A stretch of DNA of 64,000 bases. Source: an uncultured Lachnospiraceae bacterium. GTDB taxonomy: Bacteria > Bacillota > Clostridia > Lachnospirales > Lachnospiraceae. The stretch lies in NCBI GenBank assembly GCA_951800685.1, contig CATOJY010000001.1, positions 246,255 to 310,254 on the forward strand, given 5' to 3'. Made by a program: the position numbers and the translations under genes. Positions 1 through 10,300 of the stretch are shown here, one piece after another (the stretch's first letter is position 1; each line of letters starts with the position of its first letter). The notes beneath the pieces were generated by a model. That model was not told the origin of the DNA. It saw only the letters and a list, made by a program, of their open reading frames with translations, and ran no database searches.

Positions 1-565
1 GTACACAAAAAGAGTACACACGGATAAACGGTATAAAATACAAGAAGAGCTGTAACACCCTGAATACCGTAGTCTTGTTTGGCGCTTGATAAAACTCAGC
101 ACGTTTTCTGTATACGACAGATGAAACCTGGCACATTGCTATACCGCGCACCAGGCATTGCACAAGGTACACCAGTATGGCAGCCCAGATAAGGGAGTGC
201 GTAATATTAAACGCAGCGTGCATCCCGAGTATAGATTCGTATACACTATTTTCTATACAGCTCATTCCTAGAATAAGGGCGTCCAATAGCCAAATCACAA
301 GGGACACATTCGCCATCACCGGACTGTAAATAGCCAGCTCATTATAAATCGGAACATAAGCCTGAAACCCAAGGTCTGCGCCCATAATCTTGTAATACAT
401 CTTAGCGATGCGCGGCATTATAATAAATACCTGTACAATTACAGCAAAAATGCCAAGGTACAAGGGATTAATAAATTTTGCGCTATAACGCACCACTAAA
501 CAGATTGCAATCATCCCTAGAATGAAACCTAGAATATAAAAACTCTCCCGGTCTTTCTTGCTCAC
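1..565 (-). CDS. multi-pass membrane protein, 3' end cut by window edge
   Basis: This reading frame is absent from the ORF track because it starts with GTG and runs off the left edge; it stays open for about 188 codons. The GTG overlaps the TGA of the upstream 319-aa gene (GTGA, 4 nt) and is preceded by AGAGGAGGTGATTCT, an excellent ribosome binding site, so translation is probably coupled. The protein begins SKKDRESFYILGFILGMIAI and contains at least four hydrophobic helices separated by short loops. I see no family motif. It is the most downstream gene of the long minus-strand train in this window, and its position next to replication/transcription genes does not by itself give a function. 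Confidence 0.75.
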   Translation of the reverse strand, partial: MSKKDRESFYILGFILGMIAICLVVRYSAKFINPLYLGIFAVIVQVFIIMPRIAKMYYKIMGADLGFQAYVPIYNELAIYSPVMANVSLVIWLLDALILGMSCIENSVYESILGMHAAFNITHSLIWAAILVYLVQCLVRGIAMCQVSSVVYRKRAEFYQAPNKTTVFRVLQLFLYFIPFIRVYSFCV

Positions 566-1521
566 AGAATCACCTCCTCTATTAATGCGAGGATATCGTT
601 CAATAAATCGGAACCTGTATAGAAAACATCTTCCAGGTCTGCCCTATCAAGCGCCTTAAGCAGTGCGCTTTTTATAACATCAGCATCCGTATCCCCCAAC
701 TGGCTGCTTTCTGTTTTCTCGCCATCTTCTGTGGTATCAGAACGGTTCTGCAGAAGTGCAAGTGTGCTTTCTGTTATGCGTAAGAGCTTCTCAAGGTACT
801 CTTCGATTTTAGAATTACTGGCTCTATCCCCACTGTTACTTTCTTTATAAGATTTACATGGCTCAGTAGCAGTTTGAGCCGCAAATTCATTATCCTTATA
901 AGAATCTGTTGTACTGCAGTATTCCTGCCCTGCCGGCTGGTTATTGCTGCCTGTGCCAGCATCAGCGATGGCTTCCCCGTTATCGCTTTCCTCAGTGCTA
1001 TCGCATTCCCCATTATCGCACACATCCATGCTGCCACTCTTACCGGTACTGACATGCTCCACGCTAATACTTGCTTCATTTCCATGACAATCAGTTCCGT
1101 CCACACCCTCTTCGGTACCATGTGCCTCCCTGTTTTTTAAATACTCCATAAATTCCTCGTCAGCGACTGCGTTATCAGAATCATCCTCATCTAAAAATCG
1201 ATCGATTTCCCGAATGCCTTTCGCATACTCGAGAGTATTATCTAGTCCGCCAAGGCGTTGTACCACATACTCTGTATAACTCTTATAACCGAGCATGGTT
1301 AGTAACATCCCCATAATCACAGCGGGCTGCTTCTTAAAATTAGACTTGCAGTTTTCAGCCCTGCTTATATTAGAGTCAATATAATCATGCACAGAAGCAT
1401 AATCTTTTTCGCTCAGGTATACGTATATCCCGCGCAGCTGCCCGTACTGCCTGCCGCATTCTTCCAGTAAAACGCCTTCCCCTTTTTCTGTTGTTACAGT
1501 TAATAACTCAATAAACTCCAT
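562..1521 (-). CDS. hypothetical protein with acidic low-complexity middle
   Basis: 319 residues, start supported by AAGGAGGTTGTC before the ATG. The first ~110 residues and the last ~80 look like compact mainly helical segments; the middle (about residues 110-235) is rich in D, E, S, N and G and is probably disordered. The C-terminal helix region (SALLKALDRADLEDVFYTGS) overlaps the start of the downstream membrane protein by 4 nt. No recognisable domain or membrane segment. It belongs to the same minus-strand train as the polymerase genes; function unknown. Confidence 0.8.
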   Translation of the reverse strand: MEFIELLTVTTEKGEGVLLEECGRQYGQLRGIYVYLSEKDYASVHDYIDSNISRAENCKSNFKKQPAVIMGMLLTMLGYKSYTEYVVQRLGGLDNTLEYAKGIREIDRFLDEDDSDNAVADEEFMEYLKNREAHGTEEGVDGTDCHGNEASISVEHVSTGKSGSMDVCDNGECDSTEESDNGEAIADAGTGSNNQPAGQEYCSTTDSYKDNEFAAQTATEPCKSYKESNSGDRASNSKIEEYLEKLLRITESTLALLQNRSDTTEDGEKTESSQLGDTDADVIKSALLKALDRADLEDVFYTGSDLLNDILALIEEVIL

Positions 1522-1531
1522 GACAACCTCC

Positions 1532-2431
1532 TTACTTGCCTAACTTCAATAAGTAAATTAATTTATACAGGGAATACCTGTCTTTTTTGATGCTTTTAAC
1601 CTTTAGATAGACATACCACAGTTTTTCCATTGAAACAGACGAATAGCTATCAATCATCCGAAGGATTTGATAGCTATTCAAATCTTTTATCTCATTTATG
1701 CTAGCGCCCCGTTTAAATTCTGTGACATTCTCTGCACTTAGCAGCCCAAGTTCAATCTGTTCGTACACCAACACATACTGCATAAGTGTCTCAGACAAAT
1801 AAGTAAGTAAGTGCGCGCTGCCGTATCTGTAATTGTAAACAATATGGACTGCCTCATTATACGTAATGCGGGAATTGTACCCTATAAGGTAGCCAACAAG
1901 TTCATAAAGTGCTAGAGGGTTTGCTTCCGGGGAGTAGCGTTTGGCAATTTGCTTATCCACAAAGCTAAACTGTTTCAGCGTATTCACAGCTGCCACAATA
2001 TCCGGCAGATAACTGTGGTATTTCTTAATAAGATACCGTGCCGCGTCCTCCGCGATAGTTAGCTCATTGGAAATATACCCCATGATCTGCCCTTCAGGGG
2101 GGACACGGTTGTCCACCACCTTAAATGATAAATTTAACTGGTGCAGGAGCTCTTTCACCTTATCGAACTGCTTTATATTTGCGGCATTGATAATCACCAT
2201 ATTGCAATCAGGCAGGGTGCCTATCTTCCGCAGTTTATCTTTCCCAACGTCATAGTCTGTCTCTATAAGCCACCCTGGACATAATAATGGCTGTGTTTCC
2301 AATCTCCGTAACTGTGCGGTGTCCGTACGGGAAGTCACATACATCCTGGCGCTCATTGGGTATTTCTCGTACAGGACATTCTTTGCGGAACAGATGCCGT
2401 CCATTGTCTTTTCCAAGATAACAAGTATCAT
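1532..2431 (-). CDS. hypothetical protein, possibly clamp-loader delta-like
   Basis: 299 residues; the ATG overlaps the TGA of the 1087-aa gene (ATGA). The layout recalls DNA polymerase III delta (HolA): an N-terminal alpha/beta part with a beta strand followed by a charged loop (NMVIINAANIKQFDKVKELL), a middle segment (GYISNELTIAEDAARYLI...LPDIVAAVNTLKQF) resembling the helical region where HolA reads 'leaAarlL..~g.dl..l.~EleKL', and a helical C-terminal third. There is no Walker A, as expected for delta. The resemblance is at the level of pattern only; neighbouring PolA and ligase genes make a replication role plausible but not proven. Confidence 0.45.
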   Translation of the reverse strand: MILVILEKTMDGICSAKNVLYEKYPMSARMYVTSRTDTAQLRRLETQPLLCPGWLIETDYDVGKDKLRKIGTLPDCNMVIINAANIKQFDKVKELLHQLNLSFKVVDNRVPPEGQIMGYISNELTIAEDAARYLIKKYHSYLPDIVAAVNTLKQFSFVDKQIAKRYSPEANPLALYELVGYLIGYNSRITYNEAVHIVYNYRYGSAHLLTYLSETLMQYVLVYEQIELGLLSAENVTEFKRGASINEIKDLNSYQILRMIDSYSSVSMEKLWYVYLKVKSIKKDRYSLYKLIYLLKLGK

Positions 2432-5400
2432 AAGGCATCAAGCCTCCCCTGCAGCGCATCAATGAGCATATCGTAGGGAACATCAGAAATAACATCTAAA
2501 GTCCCTGTCTTTTTGTTAATGGCGTTCCTGATTGGTGCATTCAGCGATAACCTTTTTTCCAAATCCTCCTGGAAGCTGGAAATTATTTCTGACGCAATAA
2601 TACCAGCGCTGGAACGTATAGGTTTTGAAAGGTTTAGCATTTTGTTCCGGTAACTGTTATAGTATTCTTCTGTTAGGTAATCTAGCTCGTTACAGTATGG
2701 ATTGTTAAAGACTCTTTCCATTGTATAACCTGTGCTGCATTCAATCTCGGCATCGTAGGTATTCATATTCAATTTCCGCCCTATAGTACTATTGATTGCC
2801 AGCATTTGATTTGCTTCATTCTCCCGCATACAGTTCACACAAATATCAATCAATGCAATCATGAATGCCGCTAAAATGAAATTGTCATATCCTATGGTTG
2901 TTATACTCGCGACAGAGCTGACGATTATTAATGCTGCAGCGTGTTCCAAAAAAAGCGGCAGATAGTCTATGCACTCAGAACATTCTGTACCCGCCGGTCT
3001 TTGTAAGTACTCATCTATGGTTTCGCCCGGTTTCCTGATAGGCAGATACCTCTCAAATGCTAAATAGCTGGAACCCCTGTAATCTTCAATCTCCTTCTGG
3101 CTAAATCCTGCGAACTTGAGCGTGGTTTCAAACTCGTCTCCCTTGTATTCCTGGAATGCGGTATGCAGTTCATCAACTGCTTCTTTAAATGCCCCATTGA
3201 ATACATACCCGAATTGCTTGGAGTCAACGGACGTCAAGTCATCCAAGGCAGAGCCTACCAGGAATGGATTCAGCTTCTTCATGCCAATTTCTATGCCCCT
3301 TACGCGCTTAAACGGTTCAGTGGAAGGCCGCCCTGCAAGTTCAAAATAGTCATATGCTATTGAGTTTGAAGTCCCGCCAAAAGAAGGACCAGCCTTCATA
3401 AGGAACTTTGTGCAGGCATGTGTTGCACCTCCACTGTCTATTGCTTCGTCAAAGTCTTTGAGTGCGTTACTCGGTTTATCATTCAGAAGGCTCCATTTGT
3501 AATAAAACTTATTTGCAAAGTTACAAATAATCATTTGGTCAGCTATCGTATTTAGGTAGTCAAGCATTTCCTCATTGTTTATCACGACTGCAAGCTCGGA
3601 GAATTTCGCTGCACTTATATTCAGTATCTTCGTGAAACGTAATGCACGCATGCCCTCTTTCAGTGAGCTAAAGGCTGCCTTATACCTCTCATCCAGAGCT
3701 TCTAGTTCTTTCACCAGTACACCTTTCCTCTGCCGTAAGGATTCCAGCATACTGCGAACTTTCTCTTTGTCATGGTACAGATCTTCACTGCTCGTCGCTG
3801 TGTCCTTACTAAATTTATTGTATGAGATGCACATATCGGCGAAAAGTTCTTTGGGCAGTGTTGTTTCCGTATACTCTGTAAATAGTGCGAGCAAATCAAT
3901 CTCTTTTTCAATTTCCCATTTATGTTCTCCATTGAAAATATAGTTTAAAAGCCCATTCTCCTGAATTAGATAGATTAATGACAATAATGCCCTATTTTTG
4001 AACTCCACATAAGACAGCCCCAACGATTTACAGATAAATCGTGACACATAACCATAGCTTATTGTCCTGGCAGTGCCTCGCGCATAACCATAATCAGTAA
4101 CTTCGCCAACTGCTGTTTTCTTCGCAGCAGTCTTTGCTTTGTATCTTGGGTTTGTGCTCTTAAGTGAGCTATAGAAAATCCGCACTGCTTCCAGATACTC
4201 TAATTCGTCGCACAATTCCATTGTACACACATCACACGTTGTTTCGTCATTCCCGGCTTTTGGCTTTGCGTGTCCCAATTGCTCTGATTCGCACTCAATA
4301 AAAATCCCCAGGGGAAGTACGCGCCCTGCCGCACCATACACTTCGCTCGCACTCTGGATAGTATTGTGCAACTGCTTAGCTGTTATGGTGAAGTGGCTAA
4401 TTGGGGCTTCACTGCTCAGTGTTGCAGCAACTTCGTTATACTTGGCAATGCTTACGCCAAGCGCGTTCCCTAATGACTGTTTTATCCGGAATACATCCAA
4501 TCCACACAGCATAACAGCCTCTCCGCATGTACACCGGGACAAAGATGGCAGGAGCACTGTATTCACATCCTGCACCTTATCCCCTTGAAACAATAGAACA
4601 TTGAGGAGTACCCCAATAGGGATATTCCTTCCGCATACCGGGCAAATAGCATAATAATCATCCATATCATTTATGATCTGTAAGACATGGTGGAGTCTGC
4701 CATCGTTGATTGAACCCCCCATCTCCTCGAGTAATGCGTAATCTTTCCTTAGGAATAGCTGTACCTTGTTTCGCAGGTATTGATTCTCCGTCTGCTCAGT
4801 CATTGCGGCATTCTGCATAAAATTTGAGTATACCGTAACAATTGCCTTTATATACCCCAGCGTCTCCAAAGTATACGCGCCGTAAATACCTGCGTACTCA
4901 GGCCTGGCTTCTAAAAGCTCAGCGTATATTCCATCAATATTTGCATCCCCAGAAGTATCTGCAAGTCGCTGCCCTACGCTGCGTATGACGTATTCACAAG
5001 TGTCTTTCGGCAGTCCATCCGCCAGCTTAATGTTCTTTATTTGCGCTACAAGCGTATCGGAAGATGAGACATGCTTTACATTCTCTTCTTTCGTAATATG
5101 CTGCATAATTGTCATTTCTGCATCAGAAAGCATACATTTGTATACTTCTACATCTAGCCTGAGTATCTGCTCTTGGTTTGCCTTTAAATCCTCGCCATCC
5201 ATCTGGAAATCAGGGTTCTCGAATCTGCCACCCGCCAAATGTAAATACCTTGCGTGTTCACTTAGCATAATGCCGGACGCCCTGGAAGCCTGAAGCATAT
5301 TCCTGGAGTAATAAATACGCGCCAAGTATAGGGAAAAGTCATCTTTTGTATAAGGCCTGTCCAGTATACCGTTCTGCACCATAAACCTCTTGCCATCTGC

Positions 5401-5691
5401 ATCCTCCTCAAAATCCTCCTCAAGGTCAAGGCTTTTAAGAATATCCCCTTCCGCTATATCATCAATCCCCAACCCGACAGGGATCAGGGCGTCCTCAAGC
5501 CCATAAGAGGCAGCAGATACATTCATTACGTCATCCTGCAGCAGGGAATCTAAATCCAGCTCCGGTTCTGCGTCGTCCGACTCTTCTACGAGGATTGAGC
5601 TATCCATACTGTTAAAAAACTCGTCATCTAGAATGAGTTCATCATCGCTACTGTCTCCGCAGTGTAGCCCTTCTTCTCCGACTCCATACAT
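2428..5691 (-). CDS. large hypothetical protein with zinc-ribbon-like cysteines
   Basis: 1087 residues. Start supported by AAAGGGGGTAATTACGCA before the ATG, although this makes the gene overlap the end of the ligase C-half gene by 64 nt. The N-terminus (~100 residues) is highly acidic. About residues 350-395 hold CPVCGRN followed some 40 residues later by CTCGEA, a likely zinc ribbon, and a further CDVCTMELC lies about 100 residues on. The remainder is mostly helical with a hydrophobic stretch near residue 920 (AAALIIVSSVASITTIGYDN). I do not recognise a family. Its place between a ligase half and a possible clamp-loader gene suggests participation in nucleic-acid processing, but this is inference only. 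Confidence 0.8.
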   Translation of the reverse strand: MYGVGEEGLHCGDSSDDELILDDEFFNSMDSSILVEESDDAEPELDLDSLLQDDVMNVSAASYGLEDALIPVGLGIDDIAEGDILKSLDLEEDFEEDADGKRFMVQNGILDRPYTKDDFSLYLARIYYSRNMLQASRASGIMLSEHARYLHLAGGRFENPDFQMDGEDLKANQEQILRLDVEVYKCMLSDAEMTIMQHITKEENVKHVSSSDTLVAQIKNIKLADGLPKDTCEYVIRSVGQRLADTSGDANIDGIYAELLEARPEYAGIYGAYTLETLGYIKAIVTVYSNFMQNAAMTEQTENQYLRNKVQLFLRKDYALLEEMGGSINDGRLHHVLQIINDMDDYYAICPVCGRNIPIGVLLNVLLFQGDKVQDVNTVLLPSLSRCTCGEAVMLCGLDVFRIKQSLGNALGVSIAKYNEVAATLSSEAPISHFTITAKQLHNTIQSASEVYGAAGRVLPLGIFIECESEQLGHAKPKAGNDETTCDVCTMELCDELEYLEAVRIFYSSLKSTNPRYKAKTAAKKTAVGEVTDYGYARGTARTISYGYVSRFICKSLGLSYVEFKNRALLSLIYLIQENGLLNYIFNGEHKWEIEKEIDLLALFTEYTETTLPKELFADMCISYNKFSKDTATSSEDLYHDKEKVRSMLESLRQRKGVLVKELEALDERYKAAFSSLKEGMRALRFTKILNISAAKFSELAVVINNEEMLDYLNTIADQMIICNFANKFYYKWSLLNDKPSNALKDFDEAIDSGGATHACTKFLMKAGPSFGGTSNSIAYDYFELAGRPSTEPFKRVRGIEIGMKKLNPFLVGSALDDLTSVDSKQFGYVFNGAFKEAVDELHTAFQEYKGDEFETTLKFAGFSQKEIEDYRGSSYLAFERYLPIRKPGETIDEYLQRPAGTECSECIDYLPLFLEHAAALIIVSSVASITTIGYDNFILAAFMIALIDICVNCMRENEANQMLAINSTIGRKLNMNTYDAEIECSTGYTMERVFNNPYCNELDYLTEEYYNSYRNKMLNLSKPIRSSAGIIASEIISSFQEDLEKRLSLNAPIRNAINKKTGTLDVISDVPYDMLIDALQGRLDAL

Positions 5692-6641
5692 TGCGTAATT
5701 ACCCCCTTTATCTTATTAACAAAATCATCAGCCGTAATCAAAACGCCGCGGGCTTTCCCGGCAAGGTACTTGCTGGAGTTACTTGGATAATCAGCAACCA
5801 CATAGGCGCATGACTCCTTTGCGCTTGTATTTTCTATCTCAAGAATCTGCACTCCATTATCGTACCTTGCAATGCTGTTACAATAATTAAGGAACGCTGT
5901 TCTTGTTAAATGCACGCCGTCAACACACACCATCCCTGTGATGCAGATTTTTATCCTGCGTATCCCTTCCTTCCTCAGATTGCTGAATATCTTTTCCGCC
6001 AGTAGTATATCGGTAAGAGAATTGTATAGCCAAAAAAGTTTCTCTGAATCATAAATCCCTCGCCGGCTACAAAAGCTTGCAACACCGCCGCATTCTTTAA
6101 TACGCTCAATAAGCTGGCTGGCATTATTAATCCCCCTAAACATAACCCCTGTACTTGTGCTTAACTCAGGCAATCCCAACATGCTTATCATTCCGCTAAA
6201 TGTCATCTGCTGTGTTCTTATCCTACTGCAGGTGTGGAACATTGTTTGGCCTGCAACCGTCCCGTATAATGACTGCGGATAATCCTCATAGCGAAGCGCA
6301 AGGACTTCTATATGTGACTTGTAACGCAGCCTGCTGTATACCCCGTTAATCATCTTTATGCATGTCTGGTCACCAATCCCTTTAGTGCCAAACCTTGAAA
6401 ACAACTCTGACAGCGCAAACCCAAGCTTAACCTTACAGCGTGGGTTACAGCAGGCAGCCCTCTTTAAATCCCGCGTTATAATATTTTCGCTTCCGCAGAC
6501 GCACTTATCAGGGAAGATGCCGTCTTCCGGGAAATCTGCATCTACATAACGCGCTGGTATCAAACCAATCTCTTTCGCTTCCCTCACAGTGACAAAATTA
6601 TCAAATGCACCATACGTATTTGTAAGCTCGCTAAACTTCAT
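5628..6641 (-). CDS. C-terminal half of split NAD-dependent DNA ligase (Zn finger, HhH, BRCT-like)
   Basis: The ORF track starts at 6737, but ATG at 6641 (MKFSELTNTYGAFDNF) has GGAGG 12 nt upstream and avoids overlap with the preceding gene. The 338-aa product starts where a LigA adenylation/OB part would end: a four-cysteine Zn finger (CVCGSENI...CCNPRC, about residues 48-72), then the LigA-like segment LSELFSRFGTKGIGDQTC, helix-hairpin-helix-like helices, and a C-terminal BRCT-like part (IKICITGMVCVDGVHLTRTA...AYVVADYPSNSSKY). No KxDG adenylation motif is present. The missing half is encoded at 25478-26704. Known LigA enzymes need Zn/HhH for DNA binding, so the two products probably assemble into one ligase. 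Confidence 0.78.
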   Translation of the reverse strand: MKFSELTNTYGAFDNFVTVREAKEIGLIPARYVDADFPEDGIFPDKCVCGSENIITRDLKRAACCNPRCKVKLGFALSELFSRFGTKGIGDQTCIKMINGVYSRLRYKSHIEVLALRYEDYPQSLYGTVAGQTMFHTCSRIRTQQMTFSGMISMLGLPELSTSTGVMFRGINNASQLIERIKECGGVASFCSRRGIYDSEKLFWLYNSLTDILLAEKIFSNLRKEGIRRIKICITGMVCVDGVHLTRTAFLNYCNSIARYDNGVQILEIENTSAKESCAYVVADYPSNSSKYLAGKARGVLITADDFVNKIKGVITQCMESEKKGYTAETVAMMNSF

Positions 6642-6684
6642 CGTATCTTCATTCCTCCATGACATGATTGTGAGCAGATTACAA

Positions 6685-7368
6685 TTAATCCTCGATGCTG
6701 TCAGTAACAGCCATATAAGAAATAACCTTCTCGCCACCCTCTAATGAGAGCACTTCTATCTTCACGATACAGATTCCCTCATCATTCATTGCCTTGTATC
6801 GCCAGAAGGGCACTGTACATCTGTAATGCAGCCCATTATAAGTAATTTCAAGCCAATAAAGCTCCATTCCATCATCCATGGAGGCCCTTCGCTTTTCATA
6901 GTTTGCGTAATCACACACATAATCCATGGACTTGACATTATAGGAAACCGGAATATCTACACCGTTCAGGTCCCTTAAGAAATCTGCCGCAGAGTCCAGT
7001 CTTTCGGGTGTTTTCATTTCCCCGTCCTCATAGTCAACTATTCCCGGTGAGAACCGTGTTTCTGCTTCGGTCTCCGACTCTTCCGTGGAATCCCCTACAC
7101 CCTGCTGCGCTTTTTCTGACTGATGCTGGCGCTGTGCGGATTCTGTGCCTGTGCTCTGTCCTGGCTGTTCCGGATTTGTGCTCACTTTCCGAAGCAGTAT
7201 AAATGCTGCTGCAACAACAACGACCACAATAGCGCCTATTATGATAAACTGTGGATTCACCTTATTGCCCTTAGCTTTCACGTCATCCATGTCATCAAAC
7301 TCAAGTTCAGCAATATTATCGCTGTCCTGCTCACTCTTCTTTCTATTGCTATCTAATCCTAACCCCAT
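6685..7368 (-). CDS. single-pass membrane-anchored hypothetical protein
   Basis: 227 residues; start preceded by AAGGAGGCAATA. A charged cytoplasmic N-terminus of ~40 residues is followed by a strong membrane helix (FIIIGAIVVVVVAAAFILL, about residues 41-60), then a Ser/Glu/Gln-rich linker and a compact C-terminal domain (about residues 120-227) with several aromatic beta-strand-like segments (YWLEITYNGLHYRCTVPFW). This topology predicts an extracytoplasmic domain. It overlaps the end of the DNA polymerase gene by 20 nt and so is translated from the same message. No family recognised. Confidence 0.75.
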   Translation of the reverse strand: MGLGLDSNRKKSEQDSDNIAELEFDDMDDVKAKGNKVNPQFIIIGAIVVVVVAAAFILLRKVSTNPEQPGQSTGTESAQRQHQSEKAQQGVGDSTEESETEAETRFSPGIVDYEDGEMKTPERLDSAADFLRDLNGVDIPVSYNVKSMDYVCDYANYEKRRASMDDGMELYWLEITYNGLHYRCTVPFWRYKAMNDEGICIVKIEVLSLEGGEKVISYMAVTDSIED

Positions 7369-10300
7369 TATTGCCTCCTTCTTTCTTGTGCTGTTTACAT
7401 TTAGTAATTATAGAATCTATCTCGTGAAGGTCTACATCATCCTTAACGTGAATCCAGCGCAGGCTCCTAATGGAGGTCTTGAAAAGTATGCTTTTCCCGG
7501 CATTCTCAGCAGTGACGTATTTTATGAGCGCTTTTTTATAAAGCTCGACTAAACGGGAGTCTTCCACCCTTATAATAATCTGGTTAGGCGTCAGCATTAA
7601 ATTGTCATACTCTTCTTCTTTGACAATGACATCCGCTACTGTCTTTGCTCCCTTACATTCCAGGTCAAGTCTTAATGCATCTAGTGCTTCATCGCCATCG
7701 TAGCTGGCATTAAGGCTCCCGTCATCATCGTCATCATCCCCGGTTGCATCAAAGGACCAATAAGAGTTATCTGCATTGTGCTCATCATCAAATAACTCAG
7801 TATAGTCAATTTCCTCAGCAGCATCCTCAACATCAGCCGCCCCACGCTCCACGGTGTACACACTGCCGTCCTGCCCGCGTATCTTCCTTCCGGTCCCATA
7901 CACATCAAGAAGCCATGATTCGAGTTTGCTTATAAATACCTCATTTGAACGGTATTCTTCATCTTCCTTCGTAGCCCCGCTTGGCAATGGCGCTATCTTG
8001 CGGTTTTCTTTATAGCAATCCCCCACATAAGACCGCACCGTGTAATTGTCCATCTTTTCAAGTATAGTATTGGCATCGATGATGCATGTGTCCAGATCTG
8101 GGATTATACGGCGCAGTACCTCACCTATGCGATCTTCGATATACTTCGCCCGATAAGGCTTCACATATTCCCAGGCATCATCAATCCAAGTTTCCTTAAA
8201 CTCTCCACGGTCATAACGGTCGATCATCCTCTTTACGAAGTATACAGGCGCTTCCCGGGCATCATCCTTTACCTCTCCCCAGGTATTGCCAACATTGATT
8301 CCTACAAAATAGTTTGTATGTCCTTTTATGCGAATCATACATGCTTTCATTACTAGCTTATAAATAAGAAATGGGTGTACGCTTTTGTGCACTGAGCACA
8401 GCAGCTCGTCGTGTATAAGCATATGCCATTTAATTTTATCCTGTATTCCATACTCCTCACAGATCTCATAAAACCGGATAAGTATTTTCCTAAAGAGCTC
8501 TGCTGCGTAAGACTGGATTGGATAATTCCCTGCCTTCCTCCTGATGCTGCTCTCCTTGCGATTGTCCATATTCTCCAGGTCAAATGTCCGGTAAAACCCA
8601 TAACGGTTCGCTATGCGCCCAACCTTAGCCGGCACCTTATTGCCATGCGCGTCCAGGACATACTCATTTGAAATTATCTTTCCTTTTACATCCTTGACAA
8701 CCTCCCGCTTATAGGCATCCATGAACTCCCGCAGGTTATCCGGCAGCTTCCACTCAAGAAGAGCCTTATCCCTCTGCCCCTCCAGGAAATCCATGATAGG
8801 CTTATTGCTTGCTTCCCATTTAAGCAGCAATTTCTGAGTCTCAAAAATAGTATCATCATTGGCTGCGCCAAATAATGTCTCAGCAAGGGACATTACTGAC
8901 AACCCGTATGGTACGCCGAACCCAACGCTCTTTGTCTGTTTCCGCAGTTTTTTATCGACCTTATAAGGGGGTATGCGCCACACAATAGCAGCAGTTTCAA
9001 TATGATAGTCCTTTTCAGGATCCATCATCTTATGGATAATTTCTGTGTGCTCAGCTAATGATGCCATAATCCTGTACTCTACCTGCGCCATATCAAAATC
9101 AAGCAGATAATAGTCATCGGAGTAAGGTTTTATCAATGCCTTTAACGTACCTTTCATAGTCTGCCCAGGGTTCATAATGCGCCTCGTCTCAATGCGTGCC
9201 AGGGAAAAGTTCTTAAAAATCTTCCCCTCCATATTCGTGTCCAGGATAGGCTTGAAATAAGAAGTGTACTCTTTATTCAATACTGCATACTTGGATAGCA
9301 CGATTGCCAGCGGATACCGACAGCTATTGAACTCGTCAGCATTTACTAAAACCATATCCGACAGCCTCTTGGAATGTTTTTCTTTCGCATCCTCGTATTC
9401 AGCGTAGTCGACGCCGCTGGCTAATACATCATGCTGTAATTTCCATTCATGTCCGGAATCCCTTGCATCCTGTGGAATTTTACAGGACGCGAGTTTTTTC
9501 ATAACAAACTTGTCTGTTTTTGGTACTTTATTATTTCCATTTGAATCGCCTTCTGTGTAGCCAAAAACCTTGTACCCAAGGATGCCGTAGATGACGTCGC
9601 GTATGCTGGATGCCTTTATCTCAAATTCAAACCGGCAATCCATCCCCTCTAGTGAGATATTCTGTACTTGCTCACTGTACTCACTTTTGGTCAAAATCCC
9701 AGAGTCAAGCTTAGCCTTTAATTTGCGCTGCTCATTCCTCGTGGCTACGACACGCCCAACATAGTCATACATAAAATTCCTCAGGATTTCCAGATTTTGC
9801 TGGGAATGCTGAGCCATTTCGAAAAGGGCTTTCTGGTCAGAGTTCATCCCATTGTACTCGGCTTCGTATAGTATATTAAGCATGGGGACATCCTGTTTCC
9901 TATACTGGCTGTATAGCTCGTCGCTCATAATGTCACGTAGCGCTTTAAAAACTAACCGCGTAAAGTCTGCATCCGCGCATCCATAAATCTCAGCTACTAA
10001 CTTTTCAGTTAAGTAACGGTATTTGTCTTCATTCCCTTTTCCTAAAATATCCTCTAGTTCCGGCGTTTCACATTTCAAGAGTTTCCGCGTAAGCATCTTC
10101 AGCTTTTTAGAACCGCGTATTAATTTTGGGCTTAAAACAAAAGCCATCTGCTGTGTGTCATCGTCAAACCAGGGGCGCACGTCATAATCAAAGAAAACAC
10201 GGCCATCAAAAGTGACATTATGCCCTACCAGGTTGATTGCGCTCCTCCTGAAGCTGACGACTCTATCTTTCTCTAAAGCTTCGGTTGCTTCCGCATCGCT

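Noticed and set aside
774-1121. 115-aa minus-strand ORF inside the 319-aa gene
   Set aside because: It is another frame of the low-complexity region of the real gene and has no ribosome binding site.
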